DNA of 64,000 nt from Anthoceros angustus (lineage: Eukaryota; Streptophyta; Anthocerotopsida; Anthocerotales; Anthocerotaceae), in the NCBI GenBank assembly GCA_010909165.1, contig VJWM01000134.1, forward strand, positions 372,001-436,000, given 5' to 3'. The translations under genes and the position numbers were made by a program. This document shows, piece after piece, positions 1-11,219 of the stretch (its first letter is position 1; every line of letters starts with the position of its first letter). The notes beneath the pieces are model-generated. The model made no database searches. It worked only from the letters and a program-made list of their open reading frames with translations, and was not told the origin of the DNA.

Positions 1-1300
1 TGCGCGCATGGGGGCGCCCTGCACCCAATGCACATCAAGTTACAAGCTAGAGGGCTCCAACATTAATATATAATATGTATTTTTCATGTACATATAACAT
101 GTATTATAATATGTATATATAATATGTATATATAACATATATCATAGCATATATAATTTATAATATAGATTATAACATGTCTCTTTTTTCTAGCACCCAA
201 TCCATATTATGTTATAATCTTTTTTCCAGCACCCAATGCATGTTACGTTGATTTTAGCACTGAATGCACATTATGTTACAACTTTCTTTTCTAGCACACA
301 ATGCACATTATGTTACAACTTAGAACATTAATACCAATATGTAATATACATCGTCACATAGTCTCCTTTTTTCTAGTTGTATGTGTGAGGTACCATAAGT
401 GTGGATGTTTGTACATCTACTGACCGGCCTATATGTCACAGCAAGCAACCGAATGCCTTTATTTCATATGTTTGTATCTCACAGTACCCATATATATTGC
501 TAGTTCATGTAGATGGACTCGCAAACAATTACTAACAACGTAGGAAAGGGGTTCACATACATACCTCGCTTCTTAGTCTCATAAAAACATTTCGCCAAAC
601 CCAAATTCTGTAATAGCAGTATAATACATTTGGCCGTGACTAATGTAAATATTTTTCTAGATTGATATATGAGATCAGGAACACAGTCACATTTTCTACT
701 ATTACTCTAGCAGGATTCTCCTTAATTGAGTTACTAAGTAGAAATTAGCATAGGTTAACCTGTTTTGACTTGTATTTTAGCTTTAAAAAAACCGATACAA
801 TTATTTTTTTAACAATTGAGTTCCTGTATTATGTTCGTAGAGTCTTCCCTCGTAATACTATTTTGCCTCCAATGAAGCCTTCCCAGGCTAAGAAAGGCTT
901 CATTAGAACCAAATTCAACTAGTAAATATCTTTACGAAACAGTTTTGTCACAAGGGAAAGAATGCCTTGTTGTATAGATATAAGAAGATTCACTTTTGTA
1001 TCTAGGGTATCTTGGGCTTTGGTTTTTAAATGTTTTGGACATTGGCAATGGCTTTCAATCGTTAAAAGCTCAGAAGGACGAGAGCGATCTTCCTTCAATA
1101 TTCGTAAAAGAATTAAGCATTTAATAAATGGATTCAAGGAGAGGAAAAGGGATAAACAACAACGCTTTTATCTTTATACACCTAGGTGAAAACATTTAGC
1201 ATTATTTTCAACTACAACATGGAGTTCTCAAGCGACAAGTTTGTGCTGGAGCAAATGCTTGGGAACAGAAAATGTGGCACGATAATAAATCAATAAATCA
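1..1300. other. AT-rich non-coding stretch with degenerate short repeats
   Basis: I see no gene here. Positions about 60-190 are an ATATAAT-rich low-complexity tract. About 190-330 holds three or four degenerate copies of a roughly 45-60 bp unit in which a pyrimidine run is followed by an AGCACCCAATGCA-like core and then TTATGTTACAAC. The short open frames at 919-1189 overlap on both strands, have no recognisable motif and are probably chance. Confidence 0.5.
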
Positions 1301-1344
1301 ATCAATCTATATAATATGTAAACATTCAAGAAAATGATTTTTTA

Positions 1345-1719
1345 TTAATCGTAATTAAATACATAGTGCCAACAATCCCCAAGAGTAATTAAATAACAAC
1401 AATCCCTGGGCTGCAGCCCTGATTTGCCTTCCAACCAAACGGATGTTGGGAGGCGTACGTGAGCCACTCGCTTGATTCCTGACCTCTCCTTTTTATGATG
1501 AAGTGGGGCCTGCTCCTCGGGAGGTGGAGCCTGTTCCTCCTCTTTCTTCACCTTTTCTCGGTAATCCTCTCTACTTGCGATTTGCTTTGCCTGTTGCTCA
1601 AGGACTTGTTGCAGCTTCCTTCCTATTGACGGCTTGTCCCTCATGCACCTTCTCTTGCCCTCGCCATCGTAATAAAAGTGGCAATGACATTTTGAGCAAG
1701 TGAAACCCATTTTAGACAT
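1345..1719 (-). CDS. Hypothetical protein fragment with Cys-rich N-terminus
   Basis: A 124-residue open frame. The first about 25 residues carry a C-x2-C and a later Cys beside basic residues (TCSKCHCHFYYDGEGKRRC), which could be half of a small zinc-binding module. Next comes a Lys/Glu/Gln-rich, probably helical stretch (residues ~30-65) with a Pro/Glu-rich patch. The last ~15 codons lie in the same short AT-rich repeat that follows the haspin-like copies, so the natural C-terminus is probably lost. I do not recognise the family. It lies just outside the tandem array (left edge near 1725) and is not repeated in units 2 or 3. It may be an exon of a broken gene or chance. Confidence 0.25.
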   Translation of the reverse strand: MSKMGFTCSKCHCHFYYDGEGKRRCMRDKPSIGRKLQQVLEQQAKQIASREDYREKVKKEEEQAPPPEEQAPLHHKKERSGIKRVAHVRLPTSVWLEGKSGLQPRDCCYLITLGDCWHYVFNYD

Positions 1720-1724
1720 CTCAA

Positions 1725-2640
1725 ATCCTTTTCTGTAGCACTAATTGGGTTTCTGAATTGATTAAACTCCTGATTTGATCCCTGATTCCAATGATCAATT
1801 AATGTTGTTCATCAACTGATGAACTAATTCACTCCATTGGGTACTCAGACATATTCAATTCGTTCTTTATTGTTCATTTGTCTAAATAGGCATGTTTTCG
1901 ACATAGTGGCATGTAAATATCTTCACCTCCAACAATGATATGGGTTAACAATTTTCCAATTCTATGTGTGCATAGTGCTACCTAATGTACATTTGGCTAA
2001 CAATTTTTCTATTTTATCGGCTAATGGAATCAATTGTAATAACTTTCCAAATGGTTTTTGACAGCTATCCCCATCCAGTCCTGCCATTATAATTTTCTTT
2101 CCTTTCATGTCAGGCTGACTCTTCACAAAATTCTATCAAATCACAGAAGAATTGAATGAAACAGTCGATGCGTGCCAGGCCATTCACGTCATTCACACAC
2201 GACCACATCAAAGCCGAAGCCGTTATAGCTGGATAAGGCTGGGCGGTGCGAACCCTTGGAGGTAAAGGTATTTTGGATTATAAATCAGCTGAAATAGTGG
2301 ATAGGATGAATAGCTTAGGACGGTTAAATACGATAAATACCCATTTATGGTGTCAAAGGGAAAAACGTAACTAACCTTTAGAAACGCGAAACCCAACCCA
2401 TAGAATAGCAAAACCAAGAAACTGCAAAACTGTTTTTCCCATCTCTGTTTTATGATAAAGTCTTTTTTTTTCCTCTTTTTTATAACTCACTCTACAAAGT
2501 AGTACTTAAAATGCTTAAATTAGTATCTAATAGACCTCTCTGGAGTAGGCCTCATAGACTCAAATTAATCAATCAAACATCGCAAATCAATGACCTCTTC
2601 AGTCATGACATCTATGTAAATATATCAATTTATGTTTTGT
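1725..2640. other. Unit leader region, no recognised gene
   Basis: AT-rich segment repeated at about 8535-9420 and 16190-17070. It keeps a minus-strand open frame of 64-74 codons in all three copies (2223-2417, 9004-9228, 16676-16876) rich in Tyr, Leu and Ser. Small insertions and deletions between copies change the frame, so I do not call it coding. It lies downstream of the haspin-like copies relative to their direction and may be ancient 3' flank. Confidence 0.4.
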
Positions 2641-2701
2641 TATAAAAAAATATTTTTAATAAATAAAAAATCAATATTATATCTATAATATTTTATAAAA
2701 A

Positions 2702-2825
2702 TCAAATTTTTATTAATTATAATTAAATACATAGTGTCAACAATCCGTAAGGGTAATTAAATACATACTTTCAACAATCCCTAAGAATAATTAAATACAT
2801 ACTGCCAGCAATCCCTAAGCTCTAG
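2702..2825. repeat. Tandem ~34-bp repeat, three units
   Basis: Three head-to-tail copies of a ~34-bp unit with the core TTAAATACATA followed by CAACAATCCCTAAG. The block recurs at 9512-9590 and 17163-17235, with a two-unit version at 1350-1410. It always sits just beyond the 3' end of a haspin-like copy or of the 1345-1719 open frame, suggesting it travelled as part of the 3' flank of the amplified segment. Confidence 0.65.
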
Positions 2826-2982
2826 TTGGTAGGCTCTAATGTTTGATCCTACAAGGGACTCCATCTAAACATGTTATAGTAATCTGTCGACGTTTGATGG
2901 CCGGAACGACATCTTAAGTCATGAAATATATCCCGCTTTGCTCTTATAAGGACTTCAAAGACTTGAACAAGTCTTTGGACAT

Positions 2983-3932
2983 TTAAGCTATCCACATGTC
3001 TTCGAAAAAAGGGTCTTTTGCAATCTCTTTTGTTGTGGTGTATAGTGTCATTCTTCTAGCAAAATTAATCAATTGTTGAAGGTCACATGGTGGTAATTCT
3101 TCATTTTTTATCTCTTGTTCAGTAACGACTTGGACTAGATACTTTATCCATTGTGCATTGACCCTAGGACAACTCTTGTCCCAATGCGAGTCAACAATCT
3201 GATGCACTTGATTCCAAGTACGTTGCAGCCAATAACTATCGGAGTGCGGTTTTTGTACATTCGTGAATAGCACTTCATTGTCGACGAATACGAGAGAATC
3301 CAAAATCTATAATAGATGTCCTTAATCCATATGTTTTGATTCTTTTCTTTGTATTGTTTACTTTGTATAGTTGGGTACTATATTGAGGATGTCCTGCACG
3401 AGCTAGAAGAACATTTTTAATATGAAGATGGCGATGCTCAAACCCTTGTGCCTTTTGTGCCAATGTAATGCGAGAGTCACTTGTAATAACATACTTTTGA
3501 TTTCGTGCAAAGTATGAAATTTGAATGTTAATATAGGAATGCCGCCATCCTCCTGTACAAGAATCATAAACTTTTGATTTGGTGGATATTCTAGAGGAAA
3601 CCTTGAGTTGTTCCACTTTGACCATTCTCGCACAAGTAAGCGATTCGGAGAAAAGGCGCCTCCCACAATGTATGAGATTTGTTACATACAAAGTTAGTGC
3701 ATTGAAAGTCCGTCACGCTCGTAAGGTGGCCAAAGTGTTTGCAATTAATAGTTCCGCATTTAATTATATCAAGATCGTGGTCCTCGTGCTCTTACGAATA
3801 GGTATCACTTTAATTATTTCATTATTGAACATAAATACTTGCAGAGGTTCCTTCATCTATCTTAACCACATAATCAGACTTTGGAGGAGGAGGTGCAATG
3901 GTGCTCATAATGGCAGCTTTCTTCAGCACCAT
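2983..3932 (-). pseudogene. Haspin-like kinase copy H1 (frameshifted)
   Basis: The conceptual product follows the haspin kinase fold in order: a glycine-loop-like stretch (KIDEGTSAEVF), the VIPI strand, EYPPNQKFMIL, GFEHRHLH in the catalytic loop, GLRTSIIDFGFSRI at the magnesium loop, VFVDNEVLF, and the haspin-type C-terminus DPFFEDMW. Haspin phosphorylates histone H3 Thr3 at mitosis. The usual HRD aspartate reads His here, while the DFG-position aspartate remains. The copy is intronless over ~950 bp, whereas Arabidopsis haspin is, from memory, split by many introns, so this looks like a retrocopy. Several 1-3 base deletions break the frame (near 3463, 3630 and 3840). The start ATG at 3932 is chosen by alignment with H3 and H5. 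Probably no active kinase. Confidence 0.82.
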
Positions 3933-3999
3933 TTGTATTTTTTAACTCGCAAAAATGTAATCAGAAAGTTAAGTTAAGAATTAAGTGGTGAGAATGCTT

Positions 4000-4420
4000 T
4001 CTTTCACTAGCTTCCCACTGACCTTAAAGCTTAGATTATGTTTAGGCTTTGAGAGCCAAGCCTTATTTATATTCTTTATAAGGCTTCGCTCCATTAAGAA
4101 AATTCTAATCTTAGAACTGTATGCAACCTTATTAAAAACCTTTCGACCTATGACTGAATAAGGAACCTTTCATTCATAGGGCGATTAAGAATAATATCTA
4201 TGCGTCCAAATATACAGGTACTATATTGAGTTAATTGCTATGGATTAATATCTATCATTTTTTAATTTTTCCCTCCATGGAGAAAAACCTTTCATCTTTG
4301 AAATACATATGCAAAGTGACATATTTTTGCTAATGTGACAAACCGAGCTCATTTGCTGAGTTTTTAGACTCATATAATTTGCCGAGTTCTTAAACTCGTA
4401 TTATCGCTCATCCGCTATCC
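4000..4420. other. Intergenic spacer, no gene seen
   Basis: AT-rich spacer between H1 and the exon-like segment, repeated at 10915-11220, 11900-12115 and 18560-18850. It contains no open frame with a recognisable motif. Confidence 0.5.
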
Positions 4421-4439
4421 TCTATCCTCTATCCAATGA

Positions 4440-4990
4440 AGGTGCGCATTGAGCCAGCTCACACTCGGGAATGAACAGCGGCAAGCCGCTGCTGCCGCCA
4501 ACATCGAGTGGCAAAACGGGAAAAAGAAAAAGAAACCCTACATATATATGGTTAGGTTGCATTGGAAATTTGGCTGTCCAGCACATTTGGCCACATGCTT
4601 CTCTCTGCTTGTAAGTTTCTTGTTGTGTTGCACTTGTCAGCATAGCGATGGCAGGGATACCATAAGGCTTTACCACATGCTCCTAAAGAAGCAACACAAG
4701 TAACATAAGACTTGGATCCATTGCGACAACCAGTTGCTCACAGCCATAGGCACGTAGAGCACTATCCGTGATACACATCCTAGGAGAAATAGTATTGCCT
4801 GCTGACAGGTCTCATTCCACCAGAAAGTAGGCAGATTTGCATCCCCGTTGCTGACAAACCGAACTCTAACTGAATGGCTGTGTCAAATCCAGATTCTGCA
4901 GCCCGATCTGCTCCTCCCTCCATATTCCCTGCTTGCAATGGACGTGACAATTCCAAGGCCAAGCCTTGATTGCTGGTTCTGAGTCCGTGC
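4440..4990 (-). other. Unknown exon-like segment, four copies
   Basis: A GC-richer patch in AT-rich surroundings, repeated at 11320-11770 (scrambled), 12150-12640 and, more diverged, 19600-20050. On the minus strand the frames encode a conserved block around AAESGFDTAIQLEFGLSATG and a second block around AYGCEQLV, each about 50-70 codons. These look like two neighbouring exons of a host gene that was copied with the array. I do not recognise the protein. The copy at 19600-20050 is the most diverged and may be the source or an older duplicate. Confidence 0.35.
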
Positions 4991-5167
4991 GTTAACCCCA
5001 GACCACCTAAACAATTTAGCTCTGCATTTCGACGTCCAAAAAATATATTACGAGCCCACTCTTTCGTGCCTATTATACACGATTCACGGCAGGGGAGTTA
5101 TAAATAGTCTGCCGATGTCCATCGTCTCCATCGTTTCTTGTATAAAAACTTCTCAGTTCTAAACTGC

Positions 5168-6248
5168 TCAATGACCTTCCTCAGTCCCCTGACTTGAAAA
5201 CAAATCCTTGAACAGAACTGCAACGTCTGCTGCGGAATTCCAAGGATGAACATGGCATTTGACACCATCACTTGCATCAAGGAGCTTCGACAGGGGAACC
5301 TGCGGAGCAAAGTCAGAACGCTGATGCCATCTTAAGTTGTAGCTCAAAGAAGAAGCAGGAAGAAGTGTTGTACCTGATCGTGGAAGAACATAATCATTTT
5401 CTTTGAGACGCAACGCAGGACAGAAATCTCCTCTGCCATCTCCCAGATACACCACCTGCTTTCTGGTTGGAAGGTGAGCATTGTCCAGGATTTTACCCAT
5501 TATTAGACCCTAATCGGCCGAGGAAACTTAGTTAGCTGTAGATACAGTGCAGTTGACACACTTCTCAGTTGCCTGCTTGACGTGAGATCAGCTACCTTGC
5601 ACATATTCGGTGGACACAGCGGACAATTGTGAGGCAGGTCGCTGCAGGGATGAAACGGAAGGATCCGCAAAACCCCACTTGGATCCACATGGGCAGGGTT
5701 GGTATGTATCTGAGAGAACAGATGTCTGATACCGTGGGCCTGAAGAATGGTGTCAATAAACCACGAATTTGCGTCGCTTACTATCTGCAGCTCACACCTG
5801 GATCAGGCACTGTTCCCGCAAATAAGAGTCACCACGGTTTAGCCATGCGCGGCAAACGACATCAAGCAATGTAAACCACCAGTCTTGCATGTTTAAAGCA
5901 ATTTTCACCCCGAAGCTGCTGCGAATTGGACTGCTTCCAGCATTGCTGGATGCAGTGGACAAGTCTTTAAGCACTCCTCAAAGTCCGAAAGACTTCGTCC
6001 ACTGTTATGCAGCTCAGTCACCATTTTATCCTACACGGTTCAGCACATGGGATTCAGTGTACAACGAAGCATTCGAAACATACAGTTTTAACCCAGCAAA
6101 AGCACTTGCAGACCATCAATGCAGTCCAGGGAAGAACGTCTCTCAGAGATTTCATGAGCTCCCAAGAACCAAGCTTCTTCACCAGCCAGGTATCACTGTT
6201 GCAGTCAATCAAAGTGTGATCGAAGTCAAACACAACGAGCTTCTCCAT
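5168..6248 (-). CDS. HAD-type phosphatase (PHOSPHO1/PS2-like), copy 1
   Basis: Five exons read by eye: 6114-6248, 5909-6030, 5596-5797, 5374-5509 and 5168-5299, about 242 residues. Motif I is VVFDFDHTLID near the N-terminus (nucleophile Asp and acid Asp). IVSDANSWFID is motif II. A Cys-rich CPLCPPNMCK, typical of the plant phosphate-starvation PS2/PHOSPHO1 group, and YLGDGRGDFCPALR (motif III/IV) follow. The family hydrolyses small phosphomonoesters or pyrophosphate in the cytosol, as in phosphocholine, phosphoethanolamine or PPi phosphatases. The substrate cannot be told here. The start is the Met directly before motif I. Two one-base losses relative to copy 2, at the exon 4 end and exon 5 start, shift the frame. 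Both are in homopolymers and may be sequencing errors. Confidence 0.85.
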
Positions 6249-6419
6249 TCTACGGTTACGTTGCCTGCCCTCAGTCACCAGATTAGAAGCTTGCAAGCGG
6301 GCACCCTGCTTCCCAACGAGCAAGCACCTCTGACTGCAAAGGGCTGTCGGCTTCCATATCTGAAACCTAGAGCTTTGAACCCACATAACCCCAGGAAGCC
6401 TTGCATCTAGAGAGTGACG

Positions 6420-7200
6420 GCCTGAAAACGGGCGTGAGAGATGCTGGGCCGCTCATGAGCTGAAGCAAAAGCCGGCGCTTTGTTTAGGGCTGGTCTCCAT
6501 GGTCACCCGCTGACATGCTGCATACCAACGTTGAAACACACGTGGCTGCTCGATATTTTTAAAATATTATAGATATTAAGGGTATACGGCCTATTGAAGG
6601 TTGCTCTTAACATTGTTAGTTTAGGGCAGCCTGCAATATGCCCTATATCCTTTTACAAAAGTGCTTAGGAGTAATTCGCCCAAGACCTTACGTATCAAAG
6701 CTACACTATGCACAAAGCAATCACACAACACATGCAAGTCACTATGGTATGCCCTTGGGTTGGCAGAATTTGCAATTTCTTTCAACTAGGTCCCAATGAC
6801 AAATTCTATGACTCCAATGACATGTGCATTGATCGTCTCATTCTCACACCATTCGATATTAATGGGGCCCGTCTATTGATATGTGCTAGTCGTTCATACT
6901 TGAGTTTATGAACAATCGGATGCTGAAAACCCAGCCTATATTTAAGTGCAAAGTGGATGTGCATCTTGAGAACTTTAATCCAACTTTTGGAGGATCTACA
7001 CTTTATCAACGAAGATATCACTTGACACAACAAAATAAAATAAAACTTCATCAACTTATTTCAAGAATAACATTAAGGGTCTACAAAAATTTTCAACATC
7101 TTGAGTCAAAGGCAACGTTTCACCAACACACTCATACTTTCCTATCACCAACATTAAATATATACTACCAAAATTCTCTAGGAGTTGGTTGGCTCTAATG
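6420..7200. other. Spacer upstream of the HAD gene, no recognised gene
   Basis: Region between the HAD phosphatase start and haspin-like H2, repeated at 14080-14855. It must contain the phosphatase promoter. Open frames of 67-97 codons on both strands overlap and show no motif, so I leave them out. Confidence 0.4.
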
Positions 7201-7384
7201 TCCGACCCTATACGCGACTCCATCTAAACAGGTTATCGTAAACTTTCGACGATCGGTGGCTGCTGGAACGCCATCCAAGGTCATGAAAGGGATGGAGGCA
7301 TGTCGCCTCTTCATCCCGCTTGCCTTGAAAATATATCACACTTTGCTCTTTTAAGGACCTTGATGAGTTTATCAAGTCCTTGGA

Positions 7385-8381
7385 CATTTATGTCTTCGCT
7401 AAAAGGGGTCTTTTCCAATCTCTTTCCCTTCGTCTAGCAAAATTAATCAATTGTTGATTTTGTAATAAGGAAAACAAGACTTTATTATAAAGAAGAGATG
7501 GGAAAAACCCATCCACCCAAAAACAAAGGGGGAAAAACCCAATGAAGGGCACCATGCCGGGGGACTAGCCCCCACGATCATGCATTTGAAAACTACCAAC
7601 CGCCCGAAGAACTTCGTGGTCAGGGATGTGAAAAGGCCTACTTACCACCGGTGTCGAAGAAGTTGCATCTCCCGCGCTCGCTGTTGTTCTATATACTGTG
7701 TTAGCCAACGCCCTCTGCAGAGCGATGGAAACCCTCTGCCGGAAGAAAGCAACAAGAAAGGGGGAGGCCAACCTCATTCCTGTGGCTATGATAAGCCTTG
7801 GCGCAGGCCTTGACAAACTTAGAGAAATCCTTGCCCGTGGCTCCATGAGTCTCAATGGCAAGGGGGACGAAGGCATGGCCGTCACATAGGAGAGTACTTG
7901 TGGACCTTAGCCGTCACAAGATCCCTCCGCCCACATACTTTTGATTTCATAAAGTATGAAATTTGAAGATTAATATAGGTATGCCACCATCCTCCGCATA
8001 ATAATCATAAACTTTTGATTTGGTGGATATTCTAGAGGAAACCTTGAGTTGTTCCACTTTGACCATTCTCGCTTACAAGTAAGCAGTCCGGAGAAAAGGA
8101 GCGCTTCCCACAATGTATGAGATTTGTTACGTACGAAGTTGGTGTAGTAAAATTTTGTCACGTTCTGTAAGGTAGTCAAAGTGATTGCAATTAATAGTTC
8201 CTTACTAATTATATCAAGATCGTGGTCCTCGTGCTCTTTTATGAATAGGCATCACTTTAATTATTTCATTATTGAACATAAATACTTTTGCAGAGGTGCC
8301 TTCATCTATCTTAACCACATAATCGGACCTTGGAGGAGGAGGTGCAATGTTGTTCATGTAGGCAGCTTTCTTCACCATCAT
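7385..8381 (-). pseudogene. Haspin-like kinase copy H2, retroelement replaces the middle
   Basis: The N-lobe is present from the ATG at 8381 to about 7945 (glycine-loop-like region, VMPI strand, EYPPNQKF, hinge region). The C-terminal tail (LINFARR then DPF) resumes below 7457. The ~420 bp that would encode the catalytic loop, DFG-equivalent and most of the C-lobe are missing, and a ~490-bp retroelement 3' end sits there instead. This is a distinct subtype from H1/H3/H5: the N-terminal sequence has YMNNIAPPPP instead of IMSTIAPPPP. Clearly a dead kinase. Confidence 0.8.
7457..7945 (-). mobile_element. 5'-truncated non-LTR-like retroelement 3' end inside H2
   Basis: On the minus strand the insert encodes FFRQRVSIALQRAL followed by about 40 more residues, then a 3' UTR ending in an AATAAAG-like signal near 7470. 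The same protein block and tail appear at 15115-15565, 18940-19430 (+) and 32580-32870, and the protein block also at 48030-48260. The C-terminal motif (with ETHGATGKDFSKFVKACA in the 15.3-kb copy) resembles the extreme C-terminus of reverse-transcriptase proteins of non-LTR elements known from green algae and animals. That family call rests on memory. 5' truncation and a common 3' end fit target-primed reverse transcription. Confidence 0.6.
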
Positions 8382-9591
8382 TTACATTTTATACTTGGAA
8401 AATGTAATAAAAAGTTAAGTTGAGAATTAAGTGGTGATAATGCTTTCTTTCACTAGCTTCCTAACGACCTTAAAGTTTAGATTGTGTTTAGGCTTTAAGA
8501 GTCAAACCTTATTTATATTCTTAGGGTTCACTCATCTTGAATCCTTTTTCTCTAGCACTAATTGGGTTTCAAATTAATTAAACTCGATTTCATCCCCGAT
8601 TCCAATGATCAATTAATGTTGTTCATCAATGATGAACTAATTTACTCCATTGGGTACTCGGACATATTCAATTCGTTCTTTATTGTTCATTTGTCTAAAT
8701 AGGCATGTTTTCGACATAGTGGCATGTAAATATCTTCACCTCCAACAATGATATGGGTTAACAATTTTCCAATTCTATGTGTGCATAGTGCTACTTAATG
8801 TACATTTGGCTAACAATTTTTCTATTCTATCGGCTAATGGAATCAATTGTAATAACTTTCCAAATGGTTTTTGACAGCTATCCCCATCCAATCCTGCCAT
8901 TATTTTTTTTTTCTTTTATGTCAGGCTGACTCTTCACAAAATTCTATCAAATCACAGAAGAATTGAGTGAAACTGATCGTGCTTGAGGAGCCATTCGCGT
9001 CATTCACACGACCATCTCAAAACCGAGCAATAGCTGGATAAGGCTGGGCGGTGCGAACCCTTGGAGGTAAAGGTATTTTGGATTATAAATCAGCTGAAAT
9101 AGTGGATAGGATGAATAGCTTAGGACGGTTAAATACGATAAATACCCATTTATGGTGTCAAAAGGGAAAAGAAACGTAACTAACCCCTTTAGAAACGCGA
9201 AACCCAACCCATAGAATAGCAAAACCAAGAAACTGCAAAACTGTTTTTCCCATCTCTGTTTTATGATAAAGTCTTTTTTTTTCCTCTTTTTTATAACTCA
9301 CTCTACAAAGTATTACTTAAAATGCTTGGGATAATGCAGCCTCATAGACTCAAATTAATCAATCAAACATCGCAAATCAATGACCTCTTGAGTCATGACA
9401 TCTATGTAAATAGATAAATTTTATTTTTATTATAAAAATATTTTTAATAAATAAAAATCAATATTATATCTATAAAATTCTATAAAATTCTATAAAAATA
9501 TTTTTATTAATTATAATTAAATACATAGTGCCAACAATCCGTAAGGGTAATTAAATACATACTTTCAACAATCCCTAAGAATAATTAAAGA

Positions 9592-9712
9592 AAGAGACGA
9601 TTTATTAAGGTGAAAGAACGATGGAAAGAGACCATCTAGGAAGGGACAGAAAATGGGGACCCGGGGGTCGGAGTGAAGAGGAGCAACTGAGCTCCCTACC
9701 TAGAATAATTAA
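9592..9712 (-). mobile_element. Very short retroelement 3' UTR fragment
   Basis: About 120 bp present in units 2 and 3 (also 17240-17347) but absent from unit 1. On the minus strand it starts with TAGGTAGGGAGCTCAGTTGC and ends in an AATAAA-like signal, matching the 3' UTR of the fragment at 32580-32870. It interrupts the 34-bp repeat block and duplicates TAGAATAATTAAATACAT-like sequence around itself. It inserted after unit 1 split off, or was lost from unit 1. Confidence 0.55.
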
Positions 9713-9902
9713 ATACATGCTGCCAGCAATCCCTAAGCTCTAGTTGGTAGGCTCTAATGTTTGATCCTACAAGGGACTCCATCTAAACATGTTATAGTAA
9801 ACTGTCGACGTTTGATGGCCGGAATGACATCTTAAGTCATGAAATATATATCACGCTTTGCCCTTATAAGGACTTCAAAGACTTGAACAAGTCTTTGGAC
9901 AT

Positions 9903-10853
9903 TTAGGCTATCCACATGTCTTGAAAAAGGGTCTTTTGCAATCTCTTTGTTGTGGTGTATAGTGTCATTCTTCTAGCAAAATTAATCAATTGTTGAAGGT
10001 CACATGGTGGCAATTCTTCATTTTTTATCTCTTGTTCAGTAACGACTTGGACTAGATACTTTATCCATTGTGCATTGACCTAGGACAACTCTTGTCCCAA
10101 TGCGAGTCAACAATCTTATGCACTTGATTCCAAGTACGTTGCAGCCAATAACTATCGGTGCGGTTTTGGTACATTCGTGAATAGCACTTCATTGTCGACG
10201 AATACGAGAGAATCCAAAATCTATAATAGATGTCCTTAATCCATATGTTTTGATTCTTTTCTTTGTATTGTTTACTTTGTATAGTTGGGTACTATATTGA
10301 GGATGTCCCAGACGAGCTAGAAGAACATTTTTAATATGAAGATGGCGATGCTCAAACCCTTGTGCCTTTTGTGCCACGTGTAATGCGAGAGTCACTTGTA
10401 ATAACATACTTTTGATTTCGTGCAAAGTATGAAATTTGAATGTTAATATAGGAATGCCGCCATCCTCCTGTACAAGAATCATAAACTTTTGATTTGGTGG
10501 ATATTCTAGAGGAAACCTTGAGTTGTTCCACTTTGACCATTCTCGCTACAAGTAAGCAGTTCGGAGAAAAGGGGCGCCTCCCACAATGTATGAGATTTGT
10601 TACATACAAAGTTAGTGCATTGAAAGTCCGTCACGTTCTGTAAGGTGGCCAAAGTGTTTGCAATTAATAGTTCTGTACGAATTATATCAAGATCGTGGTC
10701 CTCGTGCTCTTTACGAATAGGTATCACTTTAATTATTTCATTATTGAACATAAATACTTCTGCAGAGGTTCCTTCATCTATCTTAACCACATAATCAGAC
10801 TTTGGAGGAGGAGGTGCAATGGTGCTCATAATGGCAGCTTTCTTCAGCACCAT
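9903..10853 (-). pseudogene. Haspin-like kinase copy H3
   Basis: Same layout as H1 and one of the better-preserved copies. An open stretch from 10853 covers the N-lobe (KIDEGTSAEVFMFNN, VIPIRKEHEDHD). A second at 10189-10482 runs from KFMILVQEDGG through the catalytic loop GFEHRHLHIKNVLL to SIIDFGFSR. A one-base shift near 10550 separates them, and two-base losses near 10159 and 10081 break the C-lobe. The catalytic-loop HRD again reads HRH. No introns. Its 5' leader is shared with H1 and H5, so any expression would be driven by duplicated flank. Confidence 0.82.
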
Positions 10854-11219
10854 TTGTATTTTTTAACTCGCAAAAATGTAATCAGAAAGTTAAGTTAAGA
10901 ATTAAGTGGTGAGAATGCTTTCTTTCACTAGCTTCCCACTGACCTTAAAGCTTAGATTATGTTTAGGCTTTGAGAGCCAAGCCTTATTTATATTCTTTAT
11001 AAGGCTTCGCTCCATTAAGAAAATTCTAATCTTAGAACTGTATGCAACCTTATTAAAACCTTTCGACCTATGACTGAATAAGGAACCTTTCATTCATAGG
11101 GCGATTAAGAATAATATCTATGCGTCCAAATATACAGGTACTATATTGAGTTAATTGCTATGGATTAATATCTATCATTTTTAATTTTTCCTCCATGGAG
11201 AAAAACCTTTCATCTTTTC

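Larger units (their letters stand above)
1725..8530. repeat. Tandem array unit 1
   Basis: The block beginning near the motif CACTAATTGGGTTTC recurs near 8565 and 16195, so this is the first of two complete units and one partial unit. Contents in order: a ~850-bp AT-rich leader, haspin-like copy H1 (-), a short unknown exon-like segment, HAD phosphatase copy 1 (-), an unknown ~750-bp spacer, and haspin-like copy H2 (-) disrupted by a retroelement 3' end. Unit 1 is about 6.8 kb. It is shorter than unit 2 because it lacks an insert of ~120 bp (9592-9712) and a ~0.7-kb mosaic insert (11220-11930). Confidence 0.85.

Noticed and set aside
2223-2417. Small minus-strand frame kept in three array units
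   Set aside because: Conservation is explained by recent duplication. Indels between copies change the frame, and no motif is seen.
2702-2825. CRISPR-like regularly spaced repeats
   Set aside because: The 34-bp units are directly tandem with no unique spacers, and the context is a eukaryotic genome.
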